DNA of 64,000 nt from Siphonodentalium dalli (Eukaryota; Mollusca; Scaphopoda; Gadilida; Siphonodentaliidae), in NCBI GenBank assembly GCA_032622095.1, contig CP136064.1, positions 148,058,864 through 148,122,863 of the forward strand. Reading direction: 5' to 3'. Below the pieces are notes generated by a model. That model worked only from the letters and a program-made list of their open reading frames with translations. It searched no databases and was not told where the DNA came from. Positions 1-10,263 of this stretch are shown piece after piece. Position 1 is the stretch's first letter, and each line of letters begins with the position of its first letter. The position numbers and the translations under genes were made by a program.

Positions 1-32
1 CGGACACACCTATGAATGCAACAGAAACAAAA

Positions 33-480
33 TTAGTTAGTGTAAACTATTTATTTCCCAAATCCAACATAACATAATATACAGATGACACAAATATGCA
101 AAATAGAATGCATGAAGATCAGACCGACCGAGGGCTTATACGAAGTCCTCACCTCTTCAGTGACATGCCCTTCCCCAATGAGTGAGGGAGGGTGTCGATC
201 AGACGGGAAAGGATAGACATAATGTATAGTGATAGAGATATATGACTAAGTTTGAGTTAGTGATGGAAACTCAATAGTTTTATGGATAAACGAGGCAGGG
301 ATGGAGAGAGAGATAGAGTGAGGGTGAGAGAGGGGGGAGAAAGAGGGAGATAGATGTGAGACAGTAGAAGACAGAGGGGACAGATGAATCGTGGACTGAT
401 TGATGACAGTGCTGGGGAGTAGTTTAGTTCTAACCTACTCCACAATGATACAACGTAATGATATAACACTTACCTTCAAT
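33..480 (-). mobile_element. LINE 3'-end fragment
   Basis: Read on the minus strand this is the tail of a LINE. It has a GA/CT-rich stretch (about 290-400), then a short GGCTT-type hairpin region near 125-140, then an AT-rich tail ending near 33. The same order of blocks, with clear similarity, is seen at 6046-6243 and at the 3' end of the full-length LINE at 11048-11300. The 70-aa frame at 257-469 is low-complexity translation of the CT-rich stretch and is not a gene. The 5' limit is uncertain. Confidence 0.55.
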
Positions 481-1324
481 TTCAATTTAAATGAGTTAGC
501 ACGCATTCCAAATAGTCGAGGTGATCGCAAATGCGACTAGGAACGAGAGGAAAGGGTAATAAACAAAGTTAATGACATGTCATATACATGTTGTATTTTG
601 GCAGCTACGAGCATATGCTATACATATTTTTCCAATAATCTGATACCTCAATTGTGTCCAAACTCACAGATGTTTGCTCTAACATTCTAACCAAAGTTGT
701 CAGTTAAAACACTACTGAGTATTCCCGAACAAATAAAGTTTTGGGTAAACTAGCATATCCTCGTAGCAGTCAACATGTGTCAGTTCCCCATTACGAACTC
801 TATATATGGGTGTTTTCTGTTATCGTGTTTTTAACATGTCAGTGTGGATATGGGGGAATATGTGAAATAAAGGTACTTGGATATTGGAAAACAATTCAAA
901 TGTCGTAGAAGAAAACCGAAAAACCAGTTTAGTGTATTTGCCGCGAGCTGCCAGCGCATCAACACATTAACGTGTCAATCGTCAAGGCGTTCGTCACTTT
1001 TTTGACAATGGGTGTGTTTATTGGTGTATCATATATATGCGCCCTTTGTTACTACATATTATTAATATATCTTTATTTTCTCCATTCTATGAAGATTTAT
1101 AAAGCATGTAGCCAATAATCGATATGTACAGACATATGAATCAATAACCGTATTTTTACTAAGGTTTTCTTATATATGTTTTTGAGCGTTTGCTTTCGCC
1201 TCGGGCATTTTGAATGCGTGTCACTCACAATTAGAAACCATGTGATTCCCACCGTGAGTATAATATCTCAAATCGTTCATATCTTAGAAATGTATAGCAA
1301 TAGGAAAACGTGCATCACACATAC
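481..1324. other. Non-coding, nothing recognised
   Basis: AT-rich unique-looking sequence. I see no long frame with coding character, no clear repeat and no RNA gene. Confidence 0.5.
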
Positions 1325-1519
1325 CTTAACAGTGTGACCTTGCTCCGCTCGAAAGTAGATGTCACCAGCTGTATGAACACCTCTCAATATGGTGATTCTG
1401 TCATCAGCATAACCCTGACGAACTATCTGTACCAGATCTCTGCATGTAACGAGGCAGTCCTGCGTTGTCAATACTGATGCCAAGTGGTCACCTTCCAGAC
1501 AGCCATTATCTAGTACCAG
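1325..1519 (-). CDS. Candidate host-gene exon, unrecognised protein
   Basis: The minus strand is open for 65 codons in phase 0-0 and reads as an ordinary soluble, non-repetitive protein (segments such as TTQDCLVTCRDLVQIVRQGY and TILRGVHTAGDIYF). It ends at a good splice donor (AAG|GTATGT). The proposed acceptor (CTAG before 1519) has a poor pyrimidine tract and touches the lysine-rich element on the other strand, so the true 5' side of the exon may have been displaced by that insertion. I do not recognise the family. No partner exon was found downstream on the minus strand before the window edge. Confidence 0.4.
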
Positions 1520-1573
1520 CTAGCAGGGATTCCGTGGATCTGCCGGAGGTCCCTGCTGTCGTCGTCGAGGGAC

Positions 1574-1951
1574 GTGGATACCACCCCAGATGTTCCTGCC
1601 GCCAGCTTCGACGTGGAACTGGATAGTTTTACACCTCGGACACCGGATTACCAACACATCCCGGTGTCCTCCAGCTCCTCCGCCAGCAACTACAACACCA
1701 GCGCAGACTCCGCCCATGATGAACTCATGGCTGAGGCCGACAAACAGATTGCATTGTCACAAGAGGCGCGGAGGATATCAACGATCAGCGACATCAACGT
1801 TTCTTACAACAGCTCCAACAGAAATCTCCTCCGTCACCACAATCATCAACAGAAAAGCCAAACCCAAAAAAGAAAAGGAAAAAGAAAAAATAATCACCAT
1901 CACAAAATGCTTCTTTTTTTTTTCCTCACACCAATAAAGGCAACAACATGA
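1574..1951 (+). CDS. Lysine-rich retroelement ORF fragment
   Basis: This 125-aa open frame has an acidic/Ser-rich part with FTPRTPDY, then an ISTISDIN segment, and ends in a Lys/His-rich tail. The 240-aa ORF at 9407-10129 has the same order of parts (FVPKTPEY, a Ser-rich stretch, LSTINVDD, then a Lys-rich tail), so I infer that both belong to one family. The N-terminal half of the longer protein is missing here. The sequence just upstream is open in another frame, suggesting a frameshifted, 5'-truncated copy. It is followed by a GGACC/GGTCC hairpin and a CT-repeat tail. The start codon is nominal and function is unknown. Confidence 0.4.
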   Translation: MDTTPDVPAASFDVELDSFTPRTPDYQHIPVSSSSSASNYNTSADSAHDELMAEADKQIALSQEARRISTISDINVSYNSSNRNLLRHHNHQQKSQTQKRKGKRKNNHHHKMLLFFFLTPIKATT

Positions 1952-1961
1952 GGGATTAAGG

Positions 1962-1982
1962 GGAGGACCATTCGGTCCTTCC
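1962..1982 (+). other. 3' stem-loop of the lysine-rich element
   Basis: A 5-bp GC-rich stem (GGACC, ATTC loop, GGTCC), with partial extension on both sides, lies just downstream of the lysine-rich frame and before a CTCTCTCTC/ATACTCATA simple tail. Short 3' hairpins followed by a simple tail are typical of LINE-mobilised elements. Confidence 0.4.
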
Positions 1983-2055
1983 GACAATCCCGGGCTAGCC
2001 CCCCGAACCACTCATTCTCTCTCTCTCATACTCATAATATTGATCAGTCAGTGCA

Positions 2056-2640
2056 ATGGAACCATCACGTGTATACGCTTTATTTGGATCGAGTTACATT
2101 GGGCAATTGGCGGATTACGTCGATAATATGGACATGGGAGCCCCCGGTCAGTGTATGTTTGTTTTCACTGGTGGTATGAAGTTACTACCCACGGCAGCGG
2201 AAAAAGGTCGAGGAAAGTTCTATAGACCTATACTAGATCTGATGAAGAAACAGAGGCCCAGAGCAGTGTATCTTCATTTAGGTGCAAATGACATATCGCC
2301 AACATCGTGCCAAGATGACATTGTGAGTGAGCTAAAGAAAATCGTGACGGAGTTGAGAGACATTGGAGCCCATGTATACATGGGAGAATTGTTGTGGCGT
2401 GGCGATTTCAGTAAGGTCCGTGGCCTGACACCAGCGGTATTTCATAAGCAACGAAGATACATCAACAAAGCGATGAGTGCGTTTATGGGGATGGACTTTC
2501 TCCTATTTCGAGATATCAAACAAGAGACCGACTTCGCAGACAACAAGGTCCACCTCAGGCAACTGGAAGAAGGTGATACGAGAAACTGCGGGATGAAGGA
2601 GTATTTCTTTAAAGTTCGACGTGTGTTTTTCAGGCGTTAG
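2056..2640 (+). CDS. SGNH/GDSL hydrolase-like protein, intronless
   Basis: The 194-aa intact frame has the order of blocks expected for SGNH hydrolases: a GDS-like FGSSYIG near residues 10-15 (candidate nucleophile Ser12 or Ser13), LHLGANDI at 73-80 (block III G-x-N-D), and DNKVH at 162-166 (block V D-x-V-H). It ends in a basic FFKVRR tract. The family hydrolyses esters or acetyl groups. No signal peptide or membrane segment is visible. Intronless SGNH frames of this kind are common in invertebrate genomes and are often carried by retroelements. The lysine-rich retroelement fragment ends about 50 bp upstream, so the two may have been parts of one transcript (inference). The ATG at 2056 is the first in the frame and gives a typical N-terminus. 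Confidence 0.65.
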   Translation: MEPSRVYALFGSSYIGQLADYVDNMDMGAPGQCMFVFTGGMKLLPTAAEKGRGKFYRPILDLMKKQRPRAVYLHLGANDISPTSCQDDIVSELKKIVTELRDIGAHVYMGELLWRGDFSKVRGLTPAVFHKQRRYINKAMSAFMGMDFLLFRDIKQETDFADNKVHLRQLEEGDTRNCGMKEYFFKVRRVFFRR

Positions 2641-2652
2641 TTTGAGGGATAT

Positions 2653-2920
2653 TAAACCCTAAATCTGGCCTCCTTTTGTACTCAATGGAATATGCAACAA
2701 ATGAATGAATTTGAGCCATCGATTAGTGCAACGTTGTTATTATATTGAAAATGCATTTACGACTGCACTCATAAATTCATTTTCATTATAATTACCATGT
2801 TGTTTGCATCGACCATATAGCACATGGGTGTATTATGTACCAATCAATGGCTCGAATTCATCCATGTGTGCATGTATTCTGTTTGAAGGGATGGACACAC
2901 TAATTGCCAGATTTAGTGTG
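2653..2920. repeat. Short inverted-repeat element (MITE-like)
   Basis: Two separate blocks (around 2658-2672 CTAAATCTGGC and 2705-2722 GAATTTGAGCCATCGATT) recur in inverted orientation at about 2903-2916 and 2846-2863 with few mismatches. This gives a stem of about 75 bp around a central AT-rich loop. No target duplication was resolved. Confidence 0.4.
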
Positions 2921-4269
2921 ACATATCATTTCAGTATGTTTGTGTATCATAATATCATATATTGCTGGAATTAATTTTATGTTGAATAATATCGTATATA
3001 TGTTCATGTGTCTCTTTAAAAAAAACAAGGTTAGATGGTCCACTCACCAATGAAGAGTAGGGTCAGTCATATCTGGATAACTCCGTTATAACTCTTTGCG
3101 ATATCAATAATATATGGACATGTCAACTGTATGTATTTGAAATCTCCATGTATATACACACCGAAGGCCACACCAGTGTTTCAAAATGAAATATATGACT
3201 TACGGTAATATTTACTCGATAGTATGCTGTATCGATAACAATGTTAAGGGGCAGACACACATACAACAAGAGAAAGTTCTTCGCCTAAGTGTTTCCAACT
3301 CACAATAGTAAACAGGTGTGGATTTGTCGTGACAATAACGCTCACTGATGTTAAAATCGGCGATTTTTCTATTTCTGGTGGCCATTTTGGCCGCCATCTT
3401 GGATTTGGGTGAATATTCCTCAACTCAGGTATAAGGGGAATCTAGCTCGAGTATCTACTGCACATATATATGCATGGGTGTTGTTATAATAGCTCTAACA
3501 TTAATTCATTCGAAACATTACATCGCGTTCTTAGCGTCGATTCGGCTTTGACCTATTATACCGGCATTTGGGAAAACGTGATATCGGACAAAAATATCCC
3601 ACAATGAATGTATATTTTGGTCGCCATGTGTTTGCCAATGACTTTTCTATACGATAAATGTATTCACGCCGAATATTTTCCAACAGAGGCAAACGAAATT
3701 GTGGTAAAATGTCAGAAAAAATAGCATATTTTCACATTTCGGCGGCAATCTTTGCCGCCATATTGAACTTTGGTGTCGGATTTTTGGCTAATTTGTAAGG
3801 GTTGTATATTAGCATAACGAATCGAGCGGAAAACAAGACCGCATGTGATATCATCTTGACAATAACGGCGATCAAAGAGACCTGGTGCATATAAACAATG
3901 GACGCCATGTTGTCTGGAGTCTCTGCGGCCACTTTTTTTTTTTAACAACAGAAAAAAATTAGAGGAGACATTAAGAAATAAAATTAGTAGGGTGTGCAGA
4001 GGTCGACCAATATCCCCTGGACTATAGATGCCTCAAATTTGAGCGCCATGTTTACTAAGTTAGATTTTCAAGATCGCATGTCGAAGTCTCGAAAGCGATC
4101 GAGTTATCTCTTGTACTATACATTTTGCGTTCACCGTCTATACTATTGTTGTCATTGTTTCTATTGGCGCAGGACTATTGTGAAATGCCGTCGTTCAACG
4201 GGTAGAAAAATTAAATATGTGACAACCATAGTTTATTATGAATGCAAAACACAATACTAATATCTGTCA
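2921..4269. other. Non-coding with a dispersed repeat pair
   Basis: No convincing gene. Two diverged copies of one repeat are visible at about 3340-3420 and 3700-3785, each built around GGC/GCCGCCAT. The small frames starting MAAKM or MAAET are translations of this repeat and are rejected as genes. Confidence 0.45.
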
Positions 4270-4385
4270 TTGTAATTTCGGCATCCGGAATACGAAATAT
4301 ACAGGTTTCGGCATCCGTCGTACTGACACTCGGCATCCGGAATACTCAATATTATAACCCCGGAATCCGGCGTACGAAAGGGGGG
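4270..4385. repeat. Minisatellite, CGGCATCCGGAATACGAA type
   Basis: Four imperfect, spaced copies of an approximately 18-bp motif (GGCATCCGGAATACGAA, GGCATCCGTCGTACTGA, GGCATCCGGAATACTCA, GGAATCCGGCGTACGAA) occur in direct orientation. Confidence 0.6.
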
Positions 4386-4989
4386 TGGTCCCCCTCCTAT
4401 ATCGTATACACGTGTCATTCATAAGCAATGTAATGAGGTTCAGCCGTAAAGCCGCATGTTATGCCCGTGAAGGTGAATCGTACCACAATTAATGTACCAG
4501 TATTGGTATAAATTCCAACATTTATTGTTTATTAATGCCCATCGGATGTATACTGGTGGGAAATTTTTTAGATAGCTGTGTGTCCGTAGACGTTTTATAA
4601 ATAGATAAGCGGGTTTTCCCATTTTGACAAGTCACAGTAGGTCCCTGAGAGTGGCTAAAATGCAAGCTTGGCAGTTTTTAAGGCAGGTGACTAAAAGACA
4701 AGCTTGGCGTTTTCAAATTTTTAAAAAGCCTTTTAAACGCTGTTTTCGGGTGAATTATGCGGGAATAGCACCAGTTAATTACTTATATGGCCCATTTTCG
4801 TAAATTAATCAACAATAGTGGCAGTAATGTCCCCGATTGGTTGGTTAATAGGGGGCGTGGTCACAAAATCAAAACATCGTCTTTTTACGCAGATTTCTTG
4901 TCGTTTTTTTGTCGATTTCTCTTTTTAAACATCAGTTGGACTAAGTTTTTTATTCGAAACATGTTGAATGGTTATCATTTATCACTCTC

Positions 4990-5460
4990 ATAGTCGAGCT
5001 TGGCGGTTTTGAACATCATATGCGAAGAATTTTTGACTTTTAGATGACCGACCACCGAACCGCCAAGCTCGAATAAAAAATCAAAATATTAAGCTGAATT
5101 TTCGCCGATTTCTCGTTTCTAAAACACGTTTCAGCTAGTTTTTATGTAAAAACGTGTAAAATGATTATCATTCTTCACAAATATAATCGGGCTTGGCGGT
5201 TTTGAACATTATATACAAAGAATTTTTGACTTTTAGATGACCGACCACCGAACCGCCAAGCTCGAATAAAAAATCAAAATATTAAGCTGAATTTCCGTCG
5301 ATTTCTCGTTTCTAAAACACGTTCCAGCTAGTTTTTATGTAAAAACATGTAAAATGATTATCATTCGTCACAAATATACTCGAGCTTGGCGGTTTTGAAT
5401 ATTTTATATTAAGAATTTTTGACATTTGATGACCGACCACCGAACCGCCAAGCTCGAATT
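4990..5460. repeat. 193-bp tandem repeat with internal palindrome
   Basis: Three units have GCTTGGCGGTTTT at 4998, 5191 and 5384 (193-bp spacing). Each unit carries an internal inverted pair, GAGCTTGGCGGTT and AACCGCCAAGCTCGAA, about 70 bp apart, able to form a stem. The right arm also has three units, but not the same set (about 8670-8735, 8848-8925, 9040-9120). Confidence 0.75.
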
Positions 5461-5551
5461 TTAAATCCAAATATGAAGCTGAATTTCCTGAGATTTCTCG
5501 TTTCTAAAACATGTCCCAGCTATTTTTCATGTAAACATAAACGTCTTGACT

Positions 5552-5688
5552 CAAGGTCCCAATCGTCCGAGGTCCCAATCGTCCAAGGTCCCAATCGTCC
5601 CGAGGTCCCAATCGTCCAAGGTCCCAATCGTCCAACTTAAGGTCCCAATCGTCCAGGGTCCCAATCGCCCAAGGTCCCAATCGTCTGG
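5552..5688. repeat. Minisatellite AGGTCCCAATCGTCC
   Basis: About eight direct copies of a 14-16-bp motif, GGTCCCAATCGTCC with AA/GA spacers. It is present only in the left arm. At the same place the right arm has an ordinary unit of the GCTTGGCGG repeat, so the minisatellite replaced that unit or expanded across it. Confidence 0.8.
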
Positions 5689-6045
5689 ATACCCACCGAA
5701 CCGCCAAGCCAATGCAAAATGATACCCAGACCAAACCGAGGCAAAATGATACCCACCAAATATTGTCAACGTGTACCCATTAATGATCGTCCATGCAACT
5801 AATCAAACTTGTTCAATTATGTTATATTCTTGTTTCGATGTAGCATTGTGATTTAAATGGCACGTATATATAAGATAAGTTAGTCGTGTGTGGAACGGTC
5901 ACAATGATAATATACATGAAATCCAGAGGGCAAACTGTAATATAATTTAATTCTCCATCCACATTAAATTATTAGTATTATTATTTGTTTTTTTGGGGGG
6001 GGGGGTTTGACCCAGGAGTATTGAGGGCCTGAGACGTCATTTTTT

Positions 6046-6243
6046 CTTTCTTTTTAGTGTAAACATATTTTTATTTCCAACATAACATAATATGCACGTG
6101 TACAGGTGATAAAAAAATTAATATGCAAAATAGAAGAGATAATGTATGGAAATGAGGACCAGACAACAAGCCCGATGGCTTATATGAAGTCTTTTCCTCT
6201 TTGGCGACATGCCACTTCCCCGATAAGTGAGGGAGGGGTATCG
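6046..6243 (-). mobile_element. LINE 3' tail within the foldback
   Basis: On the minus strand the sequence has a hairpin AAGCC-ATCG-GGCTT (about 6168-6182), then an AT-rich tail ending near the TTTAGTGTAAAC block. It is close to the window-start fragment and to the 3' end of the LINE at 11048. The 3' half (from 6171 downwards) is mirrored at 8189-8314 in the other arm. Confidence 0.6.
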
Positions 6244-6481
6244 ATCAGTACCGAAAGTATCCTCACATACCAAGTTTCATCGAAATCCCGTGATAATCGG
6301 GCATTTGACCTTGAAATGACCCGATTTCAAGGTCAAGGTCACGTCGCATGGGCAAATTAATAGGCCTATGCCACTTCCCGGCCGAAAGTAGCCCACATAC
6401 CAAGTTTCAACGAACTCGGCTCGGCCGTTTTCGAGTTCATCACGATCACACACACACATATCTTCCAAATTATATAATAGA
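6244..6481 (-). mobile_element. Helitron A, 5' end, truncated
   Basis: On the minus strand it begins TCTATTATATAATTTGGAAG at 6481, the same 5' end as the complete Helitron at 55105. It is followed by (TG)n and the GAACTCGAAAACGGCC block. It runs into LINE 3' UTR near 6244, so its 3' hairpin is missing. It directly abuts Helitron B with no base between them. Confidence 0.65.
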
Positions 6482-7587
6482 CTAGAAGGTGGACCCGACT
6501 TCGTCCTGGCTGTTTCCCCTCTGCTTTTCGGCGAATTGCGCGATTTGACCTTGAATTGTCCATTTTGAAGGTCAATGTCGGGTAGGGTCAGGATTTGAAC
6601 CGTCCAAAACACTGCCCGGGCAAAAGTACCCAACAAAAGTACCCGTCGAAATCCATCCGGTTTTACCCGATTTGACCTCGAATTGATAATATGGAAGGTC
6701 AAGGTCAGGTCGGGGTCACGATTTGACCCGTCAGTGGACAAAAGTAACCATACGTATCAAATTTCGTGGAAATCCCATCAAAATTCGCGATTTGACCTTT
6801 GAATTGACCCGATTTCAAGGTCAAGGTCACGTCGCACGGGCAAATGAATAGGCTTATGAGACTCCCCATACGAAATTATCCCTAGACACTGATTTTCATC
6901 AAAATCCCGTGATATTCGGGCGTTTGACCTTGAAATGACCCGATGTCAAGGTCACGTCGCACGGGCAAATGAATAGGCTTATGAGACTCCCCATACGAAA
7001 GTATCCCTAGACACTGATTTTCATCGAAATCCCGTGATATTCGGGCGTTTGACCTTGAAATGACTCGATTTCAAGGTCAAGGTCACGTCGCACGGGCAAA
7101 TTAATAGACCTATGCCACTTCCCGACCGAAAGTACACGCACATACCAAGTTTCATCGAAATCCCGTGATATTCGGACGTTTGACCTTGAAATGACCCGGG
7201 CTATTCAAAAACCAAATTTCAAGTCGATAGCTCCACCCGTTTCCGAGATCTGGTAACCAAATTTCAAGTCGATAGCTCCACCCGTTTCTGAGTTCCCGTA
7301 TATCTCTCTGCAGATGCTAATAACGTTGAATGGTAAACAAACGCTCTTTATATCGATGCGTCAAAAACAAACGCTCATTAAATTATCACTTGATTAACCA
7401 CCGCAGGGCCGTTTTTTGTGTGACTGAGAGTGGAGAACGGGTGGTCTGAGCTTCTCCAAAAACGCGACGCCGACGGCGTCCGTGGGATTTTACCCTTAGA
7501 TATGAAGTTTGAACTCAATCGAGCCAGCCGTTTTCGATTCTATAAAGGACATACAGACAGACAGAGCTCTTCAAAATATATATGAGA
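6482..7587 (-). mobile_element. Helitron B, non-autonomous, complete ends
   Basis: The 5' end is TCTCATATATATTTTGAAGA at 7587 (preceded by A). The 3' end is a hairpin GGACGAAGTC within AGCC...GGGT, followed by CTAG at 6485-6482, then T. These are the hallmarks of Helitron ends (A|TC...hairpin...CTRR|T). The interior holds tandem units of roughly 125 bp with AAGGTCACGTCGCACGGGCA and TTTGACCTTGAAATGAC motifs. No Rep/helicase is encoded. Confidence 0.7.
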
Positions 7588-8188
7588 TATATACCTTTCG
7601 TATATATATGGCAACCCGTTTTCACAAATAATTTGGATTTTAAACGTCCAATTAATTGGTATTACATGCTAGATAGGGGCCTGAACCCAAATAATTTGAT
7701 TTAAGTCCAAATACCACATAATGTGAATTCGGCGAGGAATTGTACTTAAGTGCAAATGAATTACACTTAAGTGTAAATACTGATATTTTAATCTATTTGG
7801 ACGCCAGTTCCTCGCCGAATTCACAATTATGTGGTATTTTGGACTTAAGTACAACTCATTTGCACTTAAGTGCAATTCAACTGTATAAGAAACTCTCCCA
7901 ACAGATATTAAGCAGGTCTGATTTTGCTCATATGCCAATTATTTTGACTTTAGTCCAATTGGAGAATTAATTTGGACGTAAGTCCAATTATTTGTTATTA
8001 CATGCTAAGTAGGAACTAGATGACCAATCTGGACATGTCATGAATGTATTTATTTTTGACACATGGGCATGCATGGTCCTTTCCCTACTTACAGGGACGT
8101 AGCCTATCAAGTTAAGACTGATAACCAATTACTTTGATTCATCGTATCATTGACGAAAAACGTACGTATGAATTTGGTGGAAACTAGC
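7588..8188. repeat. Loop of foldback: ACTTAAGT palindrome cluster
   Basis: AGTCCAAATACCACATAAT...GAATTCGGCGAGGAA (about 7711-7740) is repeated inverted at 7812-7853. Several GCACTTAAGTGC-like palindromes sit between and around them. TTACATGCTA recurs in direct orientation at 7662 and 7999. It looks like a small inverted-repeat element whose exact ends I could not fix. No gene is seen. Confidence 0.5.
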
Positions 8189-9406
8189 GCTTGTTGTCTG
8201 GTCCTCATTTCCATACATTATCTCTTCTATTTTGCATATTAATTTTGTATCACCTGTACACGTGCATATTATGTTATGTTGGAAATAAAAATATGTTTAC
8301 ACTAAAAAGAAAGAAAAAATGACGTCTCAGGCCCTCAATACTCCTGGGTCAAACGTCAAACCCCCCCCCCCCCCCAAAACAAATAATAATACTAATAATT
8401 TAATGTGGATGGAGAATTAAATTATATTACAGTTTGCCCTCTGGATTTCATGTATATTATCATTGTGACCGTTCCACACACGACTAACTTATCTTATATA
8501 TACGTGCCATTTAAATCACAATGCTACATCGAAACAAGAATATAACATAATTGAACAAGTTTGATTAGTTGCATGGACGATCATTAATGGGTACACGTTG
8601 ACAATATTTGGTGGGTATCATTTTGCCTCGGTTTGGTCTGGGTATCATTTTGCATTGGCTTGGCGGTTCGGTGAGCGGTCATATAAAAGTCGAAAATTCT
8701 AAGTACACAATGTTAAAAACCGCCAAGCTCGAGTATATATGTGAAGAACGATAATCATTTTACATATGTTTACATGAAAAATAGCTGGGACATGTTTTAG
8801 AAACGAGAAATCTCAGGAAATTCAGCTTCATATTTGGATTTAAAATTCGAGCTTGGCGGTTCGGTGGTCGGTCATCAAATGTCAAAAATTCTTAATATAA
8901 AATATTCAAAACCGCCAAGCTCGAGTATATTTGTGACGAATGATAATCATTTTACACGTTTTTACATAAAAACTAGATGGAACGTGTTTTAGAAACGAGA
9001 AATCGGCGAAAATTCAGCTTAATATTTAGATTTTTTATTCGATCTTGGCGGTTCGGTGGACGGTCATCTAAAAGTCAAATATTCTTCGCATATAATGTTC
9101 AAAACCGCCAAGCTCGACTATGAGAGTGATAAATGATAACCATTCAACATGTTTCGAATAAAAAACTTAGTCCAACTGATGTTTAAAAAGAGAAATCGAC
9201 CAAAAACCGACAAGAAATCTGCGTAAAAAGACGATGTTTTGATTTTGTGACCACGCCCCCTATTAACCAACCAATCGGGGACATTGCTGCCACTATTGTC
9301 GATTAATTACGAAAATGGGCCATATAAGTAATTAACTGGTGCTATTCCCGCATAATTCATCATTCGCAGTCGGACCTCCAGAGAGCTTGGATCGCCACCT
9401 CTCAGG

Positions 9407-10129
9407 ATGAACTCGCCACCGCTAATCCCAATTAGTGTCACCAGCATGCTGGAAGCCCTGCATGTCACGCCTTGTTTGAGCTGGTCATTCCACGCTCACA
9501 AAGGCGGATACCAGCTGATTCTGGACTTCCAGTCCGGCCCGGCAAAGCTCTTTTCAGGGCTCCCTACCGGGAAGGGCTCGGATATTACCGAACCAGCTCG
9601 GAAGCCTCGACAGAAGACGAGAAAGAAGAAAAAGAAAACAACATCGATGAAAAAAAGAGATGCCGAAAGACTCGCTGCATGGAAAGCGAAGAAATCGACC
9701 GGAACTTCACCAGTCGACCTCGCCCATCCAGCTGAGAACCCGGCCCAGTCTGTCGTCCAGGAGATGGAACCACCATCACCAGCATCACCACCACGACCAG
9801 ACGAGGATACCGATACTGAAGACGAAGACGAGGACCCCTCCGACTTCGTTCCGAAGACACCGGAGTACCCGGAGTACCAAGAGAAAGAGCCAGAGACTTC
9901 ACCCTCAACCGAAGATTCGGCCGCCCAAGTCATGAGGAACATCGACCTAAGTACCATCAACGTAGACGACATCCTGAAGAAAATGTATAATGACGAGTAC
10001 GTCAGACCTTCTCTGCCGATCTCACCTCTTCCTTCATCATCATCATCAAGATCTTCCACTTCACCACCACCGAAGAAGAAGAAAAAGAAGGAAAACAAGA
10101 AAAAGAAAAAGAAAAAGAACAAAAGCTAA
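9407..10129 (+). CDS. Lysine-rich ORF of the 920-bp retroelement
   Basis: A 240-aa intact frame. Residues 18-40 look like a beta hairpin (SWSFHAHKGGYQLILDF). A very basic linker (residues 65-82) leads into RDAERLAAWKAKK. Then comes an acidic Asp/Glu/Pro region with FVPKTPEY, a short LSTINVDDILKKM helix and a Lys-rich tail. Similar lysine-rich proteins with an RRxRDxxRLxxFxxRK-like motif are commonly carried by invertebrate retroelements. A nucleic-acid-binding role is inference from charge. The fragment at 1574-1951 is a relative. The first ATG sits 47 bp from the element's 5' end. Confidence 0.55.
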   Translation: MNSPPLIPISVTSMLEALHVTPCLSWSFHAHKGGYQLILDFQSGPAKLFSGLPTGKGSDITEPARKPRQKTRKKKKKTTSMKKRDAERLAAWKAKKSTGTSPVDLAHPAENPAQSVVQEMEPPSPASPPRPDEDTDTEDEDEDPSDFVPKTPEYPEYQEKEPETSPSTEDSAAQVMRNIDLSTINVDDILKKMYNDEYVRPSLPISPLPSSSSSRSSTSPPPKKKKKKENKKKKKKKNKS

Positions 10130-10239
10130 GAACCCAACCTCACCTGACCCTCCTGAGCCTAGGCCTAGACTGGTTCCCAATACCAAGAAAACTCAAGACA
10201 GGGCGTAAGGGCGACCTCCGGGTGAGCCCACACCGTCCT

Positions 10240-10263
10240 CGTGCCGCCCTTCGGGCGGGCACG
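10240..10263 (+). other. GC-rich 3' stem-loop of the 920-bp retroelement
   Basis: CGTGCCGCCC pairs with GGGCGGGCACG around a TTC(G) loop, with one bulged G. It lies 16 bp before the 3' end. Such stem-loops serve as reverse-transcriptase recognition sites in several LINE/SINE partnerships. Confidence 0.6.

Larger units (their letters stand above)
4647..6171 (+). repeat. Left arm of the foldback
   Basis: This is the reverse complement of 8189-10397 with the 9360-10279 insertion removed. The pairing ends at 6171/8189, inside a LINE 3' tail that continues only on the left side (6172-6243). The inverted duplication breakpoint therefore lies within that LINE tail. Confidence 0.75.

Noticed and set aside
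9496-10122. 208-aa minus-strand frame opposite the lysine-rich ORF
   Set aside because: A Phe/Ser/Gly-rich antisense shadow created by the poly-Lys and Asp/Glu codons of the plus-strand ORF.
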